This document shows positions 46,865 through 56,521 of a stretch of DNA of 64,000 nucleotides, in pieces (positions within the stretch are counted from its first letter, which is position 1; every line of letters starts with the position of its first letter). The DNA is from Spongiibacter marinus (lineage in GTDB: Bacteria; Pseudomonadota; Gammaproteobacteria; Pseudomonadales; Spongiibacteraceae). The stretch spans positions 62,001 to 126,000 of the forward strand of contig NZ_JAFBBD010000009.1 in assembly GCF_016906995.1 (NCBI RefSeq). The letters run 5' to 3'. Under the pieces are notes generated by a model, which was not told where the DNA came from, ran no database searches, and saw only the letters and a program-made list of their open reading frames with translations. The position numbers and the translations under genes are program-made.

Positions 46865-47182
46865 ATGGCAATGAATGAAGTGGAATTTCACGATGTGCTC
46901 GACACCCTCTACGAGACGATTGAGGACGCCGTGGATAAGTTGTCGGTCGACGTAGACTGCGAGATCGCCGGCAGCGTGTTAACCCTGACATGCCCGGATG
47001 GCAGCGCCCTGATTTTTAGTCGGCAGGCGGCGAACCGGGAGCTGTGGCTGGCGGCGCGCAGCGGCGGTTATCACTTTAGTTGGGATGGCCAGCAATGGTT
47101 CTGTCAGCGCGAGCAGCAGTCGCTGAGTGAATTATTGCAGCGCTGTGCGCAGGATCAAATCGGCGAAGCGCTGGATATTTAG
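46865..47182 (+). CDS. cyaY: CyaY, bacterial frataxin
   Basis: 105 residues from ATG 46865 (AGGA five bases before; ATG 46871 is an alternative two codons later). It has the acidic first helix EFHDVLDTLYETIEDAVDKL and the frataxin strand pattern with LIFSRQAANRELWLAARSGG and YHFSWDGQQWFC. Frataxin binds iron and modulates iron-sulfur cluster assembly via IscS. It is divergent from lptM and convergent with cyaA, the classical neighbourhood. Confidence 0.95.
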   Translation: MAMNEVEFHDVLDTLYETIEDAVDKLSVDVDCEIAGSVLTLTCPDGSALIFSRQAANRELWLAARSGGYHFSWDGQQWFCQREQQSLSELLQRCAQDQIGEALDI

Positions 47183-47187
47183 CGCCG

Positions 47188-49944
47188 CTACGTGGTTTGG
47201 AGCCTGTCGACTTCCCGCTGGATAAGCTCTTCCAAATAGCGTTTGTAACGCATGTACACCGTTGTTTGCTGCGGCGGTTTATTCCCCAGGTTCACACGGT
47301 CAATCGCAAAGTGCCGCTGTTTCGGATAGCGCTCCACCAGCTGCGTTGCCAGCCGGGTAAACAGCTTGGCTCCCTCATCGCGATAATACAGTTGCTGGTT
47401 GTTCCAGCGCACATCAAATACCGGGCGAGCGCGCTGACGGGCGTGGGCGGTGGCCTCCAGATACAGCGGCGATTGCTGTGCTGGCGGTGCCTGAAGGGGG
47501 CGACTCTGCCAGCGGCCGTCGTGCTGAATGAGCTTGTAGAGCCGCACCCGGTGGCGCAGCCCCTGCTCCTTGCGCGAATGCTGAAGAAATTGCAGCAGCT
47601 GATAGATGAGCGCGTCAGGGGTGCTGCTTTCGGCCGGCAGATAGATTAGCGAGCCGCGTTCATCGCGCAGAAAAATATCCACCAAGGTCGCGCGCAGGTG
47701 CACAAAAATATAGCAGTCGTCGCTGCGACAGGTGTCGATAATACTGGCAAGGGCAGAGTTGGGCAGGCAGTGGCGATCCATGCGCAGCGGGCTAAAGCGG
47801 CTTTGGCCGCGTTCCAGGCACTGAATAAGCTCGCTATAGCTGTCGGCATTGACCACATCCAGCTCGTTATTGCGCTGTTGCAGAATGTGAAAGCCATCGG
47901 CCAGTTTCAGAATATAGCGGGTATTGGCCTCGGTATTTTCAAAGCAGGGTTGAATGCCCGCAGCCAGGCCCATCAGTCGCCGCGCCAGCCGTTCACCCGG
48001 GTCATTGAAGCACAGTATGTCGATTTTCGGCGGCGAGCTGCCGCTGGCGGCGGCGACCGTCAGCTGTTGATAAGCATGTAGCGTGTCGAGCAGGGCCTCG
48101 CCGCCGGTAAAGGCCATCGATGACACTTCTCCCCAGCTGTTCAACACCACCATCTCCACATTGGCCACGGGATAGCAGCTGCTGTGCTGGCCAATGCCCT
48201 GGCTGCTGAGCTGGCTGAGGCTGTCCTGCCCGAGGTTAATGCAAAACAGGGTGTACAGCGGCACCTTGGGGCGAGTAAAAGCGGCGTGCTGGGCAGGGTC
48301 TGCGGCGGGCAGACGCTTGGGTAAGTGGGCGTGCAACCAGGTGGCCAGGCGGTTCAAATCGGCCTCGCTCACGCCCTGACTACGACTGCTAAGCCGCAGG
48401 CGACTATTCTCTTTGACCAAGCCATTGCAGTAACACCAACACAGCAGGCCGCTCAGGTGTTCGTCTTCCTTGAGAACGGCGCCGCTCTCGAAGTCGTGGC
48501 GGGCGCTGGCACTCACTGCCCAGCGGCGCTGATTACCAAAGCCCAGGGTGTGGAAATACAATTGCTGTTCGGAAAGGTCGGGGGCGATGCCGGGGTTGAG
48601 CCACTCTACCTTGTGCCGCTTGCGCTCGAAGGCGGCGTAGAGCTTGCGGCCGAGCAGGGTCATTTCCTCTGAGTTAATTAGCGCTGACTGCTGGCTGTGG
48701 GCAGCGAAATCTTGCAAAAACCGGTAGCTGTTGGTCAGCTCTGCCACCAAAAAGCGGTGCTCGTCGCGTACGCGCCGCAGTTTCCAGCGGTGGCGGGTGT
48801 CGAGGTTGAGTAAGGTTTCCGGCTGCCAGTGCCACTGGCTGGCGAGGGCGCTCATGCGTTGATGGCGCTCGACTTGCTTGCTCGCCGCCGGCCGCGACAG
48901 GTGCAGCCCGGTTTTGAAGTAAAAAGCGCGGCGCACCAGTTCCAGCCGGTCTTTCTCTCCGCGCTCTGACAGGTAGTGCTCCAGGCGTTGATATACAAGG
49001 ATATAGGGGTCGAGCTGGTCGGCGTCGCATTCGCCGTTGTACACGCGCGCTTTTAAGGAAAGGCAGATCGGCTGCACGTTCGGGTAGTGGCGAGCGTAGG
49101 CCTCGGTGAGCAGCAGTTTCAACAGTGCTTTGTAAGGCGAAGCAATGGCCTTGTAGAGCTGCCACACACCCGCGCCAATAAATTCACCGGCGGGAATGGC
49201 GGCAACACCGCCGAAGTTAATCGATTCATCGGGGCCGATATGCTGTTGCGCGTGGAGCAGGGCGGTGTATTCGTCGTAATTTTCCTCTTCTTCCGGCGGC
49301 ACCAGCCACCAGATTGGATAGCGACCGGCAACCACCACCACGCTGCGGTAGAACTCGTCCAGCAGCAAATAGTGCTGACTGGTACCCGCGCCCTCGGCGC
49401 TTAAGCGCTCGCGCTTGCCGCGCCGAAACTGCTCGTTGTCCATTAAGAAAAAGTGCAGCTCCAGGCCCAGCTCGGCGGCCCACTGACTAATATGCTCGGC
49501 TTTTTCCTGTAACTGCTTGCGCGCTTCATTGGGCAGGGCATTGCGATGGCACAGCCAAACATCCAGGTCGGAGTCTTCGGCCTGCGCGATACTGCCGCAG
49601 GAACCCATGATGAAGATGCTGTGGATCAGGTGTTGATCGGGAGGGCGGTAGTGAAAACCGCTGGCGATGTATTGTTGCGCGCGTTCCACCAGTTTGGGCG
49701 TTGGCTCAAAGCGGTCGATGCCGCAGGGCGTGTCTTTGCTGCTGTAGCCGGGCAGAGAGGGGTGGTTAACATGGAACAACAATGGAATCAGGTCGAACAG
49801 GATGCGCTGACGTTCCTGTAGGGCGGCGCGGGTGCGCAGCAGACGCTCGGCGTTCAGCTGCAGAAAACGCTCGCGAACATCGGCGATGCGTTGTCGGCTT
49901 ATGCCGCGCTCAAAGAGCGATGTGGGAGCGTGTTTTGCCGACAT
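47188..49944 (-). CDS. cyaA: Class I adenylate cyclase
   Basis: 918 residues, full length for the enterobacterial-type enzyme. The N-terminal catalytic half contains GSCGSIAQAEDSDLDVWLCH (~113-132), a polymerase-beta-like GS...DxD site, and PEEEENYDEYTALLHAQ and INFGGVAAIPAGEF. The C-terminal half is the regulatory region that responds to the phosphotransferase system in enteric bacteria. It makes cAMP from ATP for CRP signalling. It stands alone, convergent with cyaY. Confidence 0.95.
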   Translation of the reverse strand: MSAKHAPTSLFERGISRQRIADVRERFLQLNAERLLRTRAALQERQRILFDLIPLLFHVNHPSLPGYSSKDTPCGIDRFEPTPKLVERAQQYIASGFHYRPPDQHLIHSIFIMGSCGSIAQAEDSDLDVWLCHRNALPNEARKQLQEKAEHISQWAAELGLELHFFLMDNEQFRRGKRERLSAEGAGTSQHYLLLDEFYRSVVVVAGRYPIWWLVPPEEEENYDEYTALLHAQQHIGPDESINFGGVAAIPAGEFIGAGVWQLYKAIASPYKALLKLLLTEAYARHYPNVQPICLSLKARVYNGECDADQLDPYILVYQRLEHYLSERGEKDRLELVRRAFYFKTGLHLSRPAASKQVERHQRMSALASQWHWQPETLLNLDTRHRWKLRRVRDEHRFLVAELTNSYRFLQDFAAHSQQSALINSEEMTLLGRKLYAAFERKRHKVEWLNPGIAPDLSEQQLYFHTLGFGNQRRWAVSASARHDFESGAVLKEDEHLSGLLCWCYCNGLVKENSRLRLSSRSQGVSEADLNRLATWLHAHLPKRLPAADPAQHAAFTRPKVPLYTLFCINLGQDSLSQLSSQGIGQHSSCYPVANVEMVVLNSWGEVSSMAFTGGEALLDTLHAYQQLTVAAASGSSPPKIDILCFNDPGERLARRLMGLAAGIQPCFENTEANTRYILKLADGFHILQQRNNELDVVNADSYSELIQCLERGQSRFSPLRMDRHCLPNSALASIIDTCRSDDCYIFVHLRATLVDIFLRDERGSLIYLPAESSTPDALIYQLLQFLQHSRKEQGLRHRVRLYKLIQHDGRWQSRPLQAPPAQQSPLYLEATAHARQRARPVFDVRWNNQQLYYRDEGAKLFTRLATQLVERYPKQRHFAIDRVNLGNKPPQQTTVYMRYKRYLEELIQREVDRLQTT

Positions 49945-50001
49945 AAAAGCCTGTAAAACCGTGGGTGACGGCTTTCACTGTAGCGTGAGCCAACGCAGAT
50001 G

Positions 50002-51987
50002 TCATGGCGCGATGCGCTTGAGCAGCAAGTGACCTTGTGGGTCGAGCTGGGCTTGCCAGCCCTCGGCCAGCCAGGTTGTGGCCACCGCCTCGCAGATGAG
50101 CGCGGGCCCGGCCAGTACGTCGCCGGGCTGCAGCTGTTCGCGTTGGTAGCGGGGCACGGGCTGGCCGATGAAGGCAACGCGCTGGTGGCTGGGTTCGCGC
50201 TGCGCCTGCCCTTGGTGTGGTGGCAACGCCTGTAATGCGGCGGGGGCGCGCAGGGCAAGACGCAAGTTCACCAACTGTACCGGCAGCCCTAAACGGTGGC
50301 CGTAGCGCTTGGCGTGGGCGCGGTGAAAGGCCTCTTCGCAGTCTTCAATACTGCCGTCAAAGGGCAAATTCAAGGTGTAGGACTGCCCCTGATAACACAG
50401 GTCCAAACTGGCTTGTGCCTGTATGGCGTCGCTTGCTACCCCTTCATCGGTGAGGGCCTTCTGGCCTTCATCGCGAAGGTCGGCAAAGGCTTGCGCTAAT
50501 GCATCGCTGGAAAGCGTGGCCAGGGCCTGGTTAAGCGTTCGGGAAAGTTGTCGCTCTCGCGGGGCCAGCAGCATTCCCAAAGCGGAAAATACCCCGCCAT
50601 AGTTGGGAATAATGACCTCGTTGGTGCCCAGTGCCTCGGCCAGCGCGCAAACATGCAAACCGCCGGCACCGCCAAAGCAGCACAAACTAAACTCAGCGGG
50701 GTCGTAGCCGCGCTGCAGGGAAATGACCCGCAGGGCGCGCACCATGTGCTCGTTAGCAATATCAATAATGCCGGCGGCGGTGTCTTCCACCGACAAGTCA
50801 AGTTCACTGGCCAGTGTGGTGACGGCGGCAATTGCCGCGTCACGTTGCAGAGGCAGTTTTCCGCCCAGGCGGGCGTCATCGGGTAAGCGGCCGAGCACCA
50901 CATTGGCATCGGTCACTGTAGCGCGCAGCCCGCCCTTGCCGTAGCAGGCGGGGCCGGGAGAGGCGCCCGCCGATTCCGGGCCAACGCGCAGCAGGCCGCC
51001 TTCATCCAAGTGGGCAATAGAGCCGCCGCCAGCGCCGATGGTGTGCATGTCCACCATCGGTACCGCGACGGGGTAAGGGCCGATATGGCCCTCGGTGGTC
51101 AGGGCAATATCGCCATTAATCAACGCGACATCGCTGGATGTGCCGCCCATATCAAACGTAATCAGTGCATGCCGGTTCAGTATCCGGCCGAGTTGGCGGG
51201 CCGCTGCCAAGCCCCCGGCGGGCCCGGAAAGTAATAAATTTACCGCGCGTTTTGCCGCGTTAGTGGCATCTAAGGTGCCACCGGACGATTGCATGATCGC
51301 CAGCGGCGTGCGTGGCATGGCCGCTTGCAAACGCTGCAAATAGCCCTGCACCTTTGGCCCCAGCCAGGCATTGAGCCAGGTGGCCATGCCGCGCTCATAC
51401 TCCTTGTATTCCGGCAGTACTTCGCTGGAGCGGGAACAAAACAGGTGGTCGGGCAGGGCGGCGGCAATGGCTTTTTCGTCGGCGTCGTTAAGGAAGGAAA
51501 ACAGTAGATTAATCGCCACCGCTTCGGGCTGTAGCTCGGCAAGTTGTTCGCGTAATTTCTCAAGCTCCGATGCGGACAAGGCCTTTAACGCTTTCCCCTG
51601 GGCATCCACCCGGCAGTCCACTTCCAAACACAGCTCGGCGGGAACCGGCGGCGCGACGGGTGCCGGGCACAAGTTATACAACTCGCGGCGGGTTTGTCGG
51701 CCAATGCTGAGCACATCGGCAAAGCCGCGGTTTGTTATATACGCCGTGCGCACGCCCTTGCCTTCCAGAGCGGCATTGGTGGCCACCGTGGAGCCATGGA
51801 CCACGGTTAACGAACCATCTTGGATGCGGTCTTCCAGACCCAGTGCGTGAATACCCTGCAAGATTGCGCGCTCGGGTTGGTCCGGCGTCGACAAACATTT
51901 GTGCAAGCGTATGCCGCTGCCATCCACTGCAACAAAATCAGTAAACGTGCCGCCCGTATCGACGCCTAATAAACACAGTGATGACAT
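50002..51987 (-). CDS. HyuA-type hydantoinase/oxoprolinase subunit A, without partner B
   Basis: 661 residues from ATG 51987; a TTG six codons earlier is an alternative. The actin-like ATPase N-domain is plain (LGVDTGGTFTDFVAVDGSG, ALITFDMGGTSSDVALI), as are VVHGSTVATNAALEGKG and VPMVDMHTIGAGGGSIA. Family members open 5-oxoproline, hydantoins or related cyclic amides with ATP, or carboxylate acetone or acetophenone, usually as A-B pairs. No HyuB gene is next to it. The gene is flanked by cyaA and a REP element. Substrate unknown; 5-oxoproline would fit the nearby ggt, but that is speculative. Confidence 0.85.
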   Translation of the reverse strand: MSSLCLLGVDTGGTFTDFVAVDGSGIRLHKCLSTPDQPERAILQGIHALGLEDRIQDGSLTVVHGSTVATNAALEGKGVRTAYITNRGFADVLSIGRQTRRELYNLCPAPVAPPVPAELCLEVDCRVDAQGKALKALSASELEKLREQLAELQPEAVAINLLFSFLNDADEKAIAAALPDHLFCSRSSEVLPEYKEYERGMATWLNAWLGPKVQGYLQRLQAAMPRTPLAIMQSSGGTLDATNAAKRAVNLLLSGPAGGLAAARQLGRILNRHALITFDMGGTSSDVALINGDIALTTEGHIGPYPVAVPMVDMHTIGAGGGSIAHLDEGGLLRVGPESAGASPGPACYGKGGLRATVTDANVVLGRLPDDARLGGKLPLQRDAAIAAVTTLASELDLSVEDTAAGIIDIANEHMVRALRVISLQRGYDPAEFSLCCFGGAGGLHVCALAEALGTNEVIIPNYGGVFSALGMLLAPRERQLSRTLNQALATLSSDALAQAFADLRDEGQKALTDEGVASDAIQAQASLDLCYQGQSYTLNLPFDGSIEDCEEAFHRAHAKRYGHRLGLPVQLVNLRLALRAPAALQALPPHQGQAQREPSHQRVAFIGQPVPRYQREQLQPGDVLAGPALICEAVATTWLAEGWQAQLDPQGHLLLKRIAP

Positions 51988-52077
51988 AGGAATATGTGTA
52001 TCCAAAAAAGCGATATTGTCGCGGCTTCAGCGCCATAAGTCATTATTGGATAGCGCAGGTCAGGACCGTTCCTGCAC

Positions 52078-52196
52078 GTATGAGGCACGGATCATGTGGT
52101 GTGCTGGAACAAACCGGTGTTTTTGTAGGAGCCCGCCTGAGGGCGACCAGAACGAACGGTAGGGGTTGGATTAATCGCGGTCAGGCCCGCTCCTAC
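52078..52196. repeat. 119-bp direct repeat, copy 1 (contains a BIME)
   Basis: It begins GTATGAGGCACGGATCA, then a spacer, then a BIME from GTAGGAGCCCGCCTGAGGGC (52125) to GGTCAGGCCCGCTCCTAC (ending 52196). A near-identical 119-bp copy lies at 53279-53397 in the same orientation, so the two flank mutM. The remaining intergenic sequence (51988-52077, 52197-52303) shows no gene. Confidence 0.85.
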
Positions 52197-52303
52197 ACTG
52201 CGTAAAGCACGACTTTAGTCGCGAAGGTTTGGAGCGCGAAACCTCAAAAGATCATCAGCAATATTTTCGGTAGAATTGGCCCACGCAAATACGAGGTAGC
52301 GCT

Positions 52304-53119
52304 GTGCCAGAACTTCCAGAGGTCGAAACGGTATGCCGGGGCATTCGCCCCCACTTACAGGGGCGAGTTTTCACCCAGGCAACGGTGCGTCAACCGCAGC
52401 TGCGCTGGCCGGTGCCCGACAACCTTAATGAATTACTGCGCAACCAAACGGTTCACAGCGTGAATCGACGGGCGAAGTACGTACTGGTCGAACTGGATCA
52501 GGGCAGTCTCATGGTGCATTTGGGTATGTCTGGGCGTTTGTATTTTGTGCCAGCCGGAACGCCTGCAGCCAAGCACGATCACGTGGATTTCGCCCTCGAC
52601 AGCGGCCAACTGCTTCGCTACACCGATCCCCGCCGCTTTGGCGCGGTGTTGTGGCTTGGCGGCGAAGCCTCAGAACACCATTTACTTTCGCACCTGGGCC
52701 CCGAGCCGCTGTCCGAGGATTTTAATGCCGGCTACCTAATTAGCCGAGCAAAGGGGCGTAAGGTTCCGGTGAAAACCCTGTTGATGGACGGCAGGGTGGT
52801 TGTCGGCGTGGGTAACATCTACGCCAATGAAGCACTGTTCATGGCAGGTATACGCCCGGACCGCGAGGCAGGCAGCATCAGCAAAGCGCGTTACCAGCGC
52901 CTGGTCATGTGCGTAAAGCAAGTGTTGGAGAAAGCCATTGCCCAAGGTGGCACCACCCTGAAAGACTTTGTAGGAGGGGATGGTCGCCCCGGCTACTTTA
53001 AACAAGAACTGCTAGTGTACGGCCGCGCGGGCTTACCCTGCCCAACCTGCGCGGGGGCGCTAAAAGAAATCCGCCAGGCCCAGCGCAGTACCGTTTTTTG
53101 CTCACGCTGCCAGCGCTAG
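52304..53119 (+). CDS. mutM: Formamidopyrimidine-DNA glycosylase
   Basis: 271 residues, GTG start giving PELPEVETVCRGIRPHL, where the N-terminal proline and Glu2/3 are catalytic. It has LMDGRVVVGVGNIYANEALF and a C-terminal zinc finger CPTCAGALKEIRQAQRSTVF...CSRCQR (shown in parts). It removes 8-oxoguanine and other oxidised purines and nicks the abasic site. It stands between two 119-bp direct repeats. mutM close to coaD and ggt matches the Pseudomonas order. Confidence 0.97.
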   Translation: MPELPEVETVCRGIRPHLQGRVFTQATVRQPQLRWPVPDNLNELLRNQTVHSVNRRAKYVLVELDQGSLMVHLGMSGRLYFVPAGTPAAKHDHVDFALDSGQLLRYTDPRRFGAVLWLGGEASEHHLLSHLGPEPLSEDFNAGYLISRAKGRKVPVKTLLMDGRVVVGVGNIYANEALFMAGIRPDREAGSISKARYQRLVMCVKQVLEKAIAQGGTTLKDFVGGDGRPGYFKQELLVYGRAGLPCPTCAGALKEIRQAQRSTVFCSRCQR

Positions 53120-53123
53120 CGAC

Positions 53124-53276
53124 GTAGGAGCCCGCCTGAGGGCGACCAGAACGAACGCTAGGGATTGGGATCAATCGCGGTCAGGCCCGCTCCTACGTGC
53201 CTGACTACGTAGCGTGTTTTCGTAGGAGCGACTTACCCAAAGCACTCCCTGCGGTCGCGGGGCACGCTGTTATACA
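53124..53276. repeat. REP/BIME units after mutM
   Basis: A composite BIME runs from GTAGGAGCCCGCCTGAGGGC (53124) to CAGGCCCGCTCCTAC (ending 53196), starting only 4 bp after the mutM stop. A longer variant beginning GTAGGAGCGACTTACCCAAA follows at 53222-53274. The latter is the same subtype seen inverted at about 43560-43613. Confidence 0.82.
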
Positions 53277-53278
53277 GG

Positions 53279-53397
53279 GTATGAGGCACGGATCAGGCTG
53301 TGCTGGAACAGGGCGGTGTTTTTCGTAGGAGCCCGCCCGAGGGCGACCAGAACGAACGCTAGGGATTGGAATAAATCGCGGTCAGGCCCGCTCCTAC
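53279..53397. repeat. 119-bp direct repeat, copy 2 (contains a BIME)
   Basis: Begins GTATGAGGCACGGATCA and ends CAGGCCCGCTCCTAC; only scattered mismatches separate it from copy 1 at 52078-52196. Both copies have the same orientation and lie 1201 bp apart, enclosing mutM and another BIME. Confidence 0.85.
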
Positions 53398-53426
53398 AAA
53401 ACCTTCGGCTGGTTTATCGTGGCGAC

Positions 53427-55166
53427 TTAAAACCCGGCAATACTGCCCTCGCGCCGGGGGTCGGCACCGCCCAGTAAGCCCTGCTCGGTAATGTGAATAA
53501 CATGCAGACCGCTGGTTTGGTCGCGCAGTGTCACGGGGTGGCCTCTGCCGCGCATCCTTGCCACCGTGGCGGGGTCGGCTTTGCCGCTTTCCATCTCCAC
53601 GCCACGCCCCATGGCAATGATATGACCTTCGGCGATGGCCTCGCCCACGGGCATATTGAGCGCAAGGATGCGGTACAGGCTGGCTGCAACATAGTCGATA
53701 ATACGCGCTCCACCGGGGCTACCCAGCGCCAAAACAGGTTGCTGGTTTTTAAACACAATGGTGGGAGCCATAGACGAGCGTGGCCGTTTGCCAGCGGCAA
53801 CACGGTTGGCAACCAGCGCCCCGTCATTGCTCAGCGGCGAGAATGAGAAGTCCGTGAGCTGATTGTTCAGCAGAAAACCCCCTACCATCACGCGGGAGCC
53901 GAAGGCAGTTTCAATGCTGCTGGTCATACTCACCACATTTCCCCAGCGGTCAACAATGCTGAAATGGGTGGTGGAGGGTAGTTCAGGCGACGAGGCCGAG
54001 CGGCGTTTGGGGGCTGCTGCCGGGTTGCCGGGCTTCACGTCTGTGAGGACGGCGGCGTTATCGATCAGCATTGCGCGCTGGCGAAGGTAGTCGCTGTCTA
54101 CCATTGCTTGGCTGGGCACCTCGACAAAGGCTGGGTCGCCCACATAGTGGTTGCGGTCGGCGAAGGCCAAGCGCGAGGCCTCAATAAAACCGTGCTGCCA
54201 ATCGGTGCGCAAGCCCATGCGTTGTTCGTATGCATCTAGCATTCCCAGAATGGCCAGTACCGTGGTTGCCCCTGACGACGGCGGCGGTGCGCCACATACC
54301 GAGTACTCCCGGAATGGTGCGCACAGTGCGTCGCGCTTGATCGCACGGTAATTCGCCATGTCTTGCAGAGTGAGCTCACCGGCACTATTTGGGTCATTGC
54401 GAACGGCATCGACAAGGGCCTGGGCGAGCTTTCCTCGATAAAAGTCCTCGCTGCCGTGTTTTTGTATGCGACCTAGTGTCGCAGCGTAAGCGGGGTTTTT
54501 CAGTACATGCCCCACAGGCTTAGGCTGCCAACCGCCGTCTGCACGCGTAAAAAAGTAGCGTTGAATATAGGGGTTTACGGCCACCTTCGGCATGCGCTCA
54601 AGCAAAATATGCAGGCGTTCTGATACTGCAAAACCCTGCTTGGCAAGGCGAATTGCTGGCTCAAACAGAGTCGCCCAAGGCAGTTTGCCATGAGCGCGAT
54701 GGGCAGATTCCAGCATTGCCAATACGCCGGGCACGCCCACCGAGCGGCCGCCAATCACGGCGTCGAAAAAGCGCATGGGCGTGCCATCGGCCTGTAAAAA
54801 ATACGTGTCGTTGGCGGTGGCTGGCGCGGTTTCCCGGCCGTCCCAACTCTCCAGCACCCCGCGCTGTGCCTGCCAATGAAGCATAAAGGCACCGCCGCCA
54901 ATGCCAGACGACTGCGGTTCAACCAAACCGAGCACCAATTGCGCCGCAATGGCCGCGTCGACCGCGGAGCCACCTTTTTGCAGCACCCATTTCGCAGCGT
55001 CACTGGCATGAGGGTTCGCGGTAACCGCCATTGCGGTTTGGTATCGCGCCGACTTAACTTGGCCGAAGCCGCTCGCCGCTTCCGGAACAATAAGGGGGTC
55101 GCTGGCGTGGGCGAACGTGCCCAGGCATAACCAAAGCAATGTCAGCAAGGTTTTGTGCGCTTTCAA
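53427..55166 (-). CDS. ggt: Gamma-glutamyltransferase (Ntn hydrolase)
   Basis: 579 residues from TTG 55166, with TGGAGGA seven bases upstream; the annotated-looking longer frame extends through the promoter region. A signal peptide (AHKTLLTLLWLCLGTFAHA) sends it to the periplasm. The precursor is cleaved before the nucleophilic threonine in PSTTHFSIVDRWGN (~400). Other signatures are SGIGGGAFMLHW and VWSMTSS-like VVSMTSSIETAFGS. It hydrolyses or transfers the gamma-glutamyl group of glutathione. In Pseudomonas aeruginosa ggt also lies near mutM and coaD. Confidence 0.93.
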   Translation of the reverse strand: MKAHKTLLTLLWLCLGTFAHASDPLIVPEAASGFGQVKSARYQTAMAVTANPHASDAAKWVLQKGGSAVDAAIAAQLVLGLVEPQSSGIGGGAFMLHWQAQRGVLESWDGRETAPATANDTYFLQADGTPMRFFDAVIGGRSVGVPGVLAMLESAHRAHGKLPWATLFEPAIRLAKQGFAVSERLHILLERMPKVAVNPYIQRYFFTRADGGWQPKPVGHVLKNPAYAATLGRIQKHGSEDFYRGKLAQALVDAVRNDPNSAGELTLQDMANYRAIKRDALCAPFREYSVCGAPPPSSGATTVLAILGMLDAYEQRMGLRTDWQHGFIEASRLAFADRNHYVGDPAFVEVPSQAMVDSDYLRQRAMLIDNAAVLTDVKPGNPAAAPKRRSASSPELPSTTHFSIVDRWGNVVSMTSSIETAFGSRVMVGGFLLNNQLTDFSFSPLSNDGALVANRVAAGKRPRSSMAPTIVFKNQQPVLALGSPGGARIIDYVAASLYRILALNMPVGEAIAEGHIIAMGRGVEMESGKADPATVARMRGRGHPVTLRDQTSGLHVIHITEQGLLGGADPRREGSIAGF

Positions 55167-55255
55167 CAAATTATCCTCCAGTACCGCGGTGGGAAATGCT
55201 CGCCGTGGGCCAGTGTAGCGCAAACCCGGTGATGCTCTCACAATTTTGTCAAGGG

Positions 55256-55285
55256 GTGACATAGCGCGCGAGCTTTGTTTATGAT
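55256..55285 (+). promoter_or_regulatory. Candidate sigma-70 promoter upstream of the GIY-YIG gene
   Basis: GTGACA (55256-55261) and TATGAT (55280-55285) with an 18-bp spacer, read rightward in the gap divergent from ggt. It would give a 5' leader of about 120 nt before ATG 55415. By eye only. Confidence 0.4.
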
Positions 55286-55414
55286 CAGTTTCACTTGCGA
55301 TACCGAACCGTTATCGCGCGCCACGAATTGGTGTCGGTATCCAGGGAAGGAAACGAGATCGGTACAACCATAACAATAAGACGCAAACGATAGCGACCTA
55401 GGGAAGGAATTACG

Positions 55415-55705
55415 ATGTTAGAACAGCTCCCCGCTGTGTATATTTTAGCGAACCGAGAAAGTGGCAGCCTGCACAGTGGTGTAGCCGCCAATTTACGACA
55501 ACACCTCCATGACTATCGCCAGGCCTTGGGTGAGATTCGCAAAGAGGTATTCGAGCTCGTGTATTTTGAGCTTTTTGAAGACCTCGAACAGGCCTATATG
55601 CGGGAGAAACAAATCCAGGAATACTCCCACCGCCGCAAAACCGCCTTAATCGACAGTATTAACCCCAGGTGGGACGATCTCTACCAGACCGGGGAAGAAG
55701 CCTGA
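55415..55705 (+). CDS. GIY-YIG-like protein with degenerate active site
   Basis: 96 residues aligned with the small stand-alone GIY-YIG family (PAVYILANRESGSLHSGVAANL; FELFEDLEQAYMREKQIQEY; INPRWDDLY at the end). The first tyrosine (VYI) and the metal-binding glutamate (REKQI) are kept. The second motif reads HSG instead of YIG, and the helix that should carry the catalytic arginine reads NLRQHLHDY where relatives have DLxRRxxEH. It may no longer cut DNA. GGAAGGAA precedes the ATG. It lies between ggt and coaD. Confidence 0.75.
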   Translation: MLEQLPAVYILANRESGSLHSGVAANLRQHLHDYRQALGEIRKEVFELVYFELFEDLEQAYMREKQIQEYSHRRKTALIDSINPRWDDLYQTGEEA

Positions 55706-55772
55706 GCGCCGCGCTTGTTCGTATTCGGTGAATTCGATACCATCTGCCGCCTTAATTGCAATCCGGTGACTT

Positions 55773-56511
<739 letters not shown>

Positions 56512-56521
56512 GCGGAACTGG

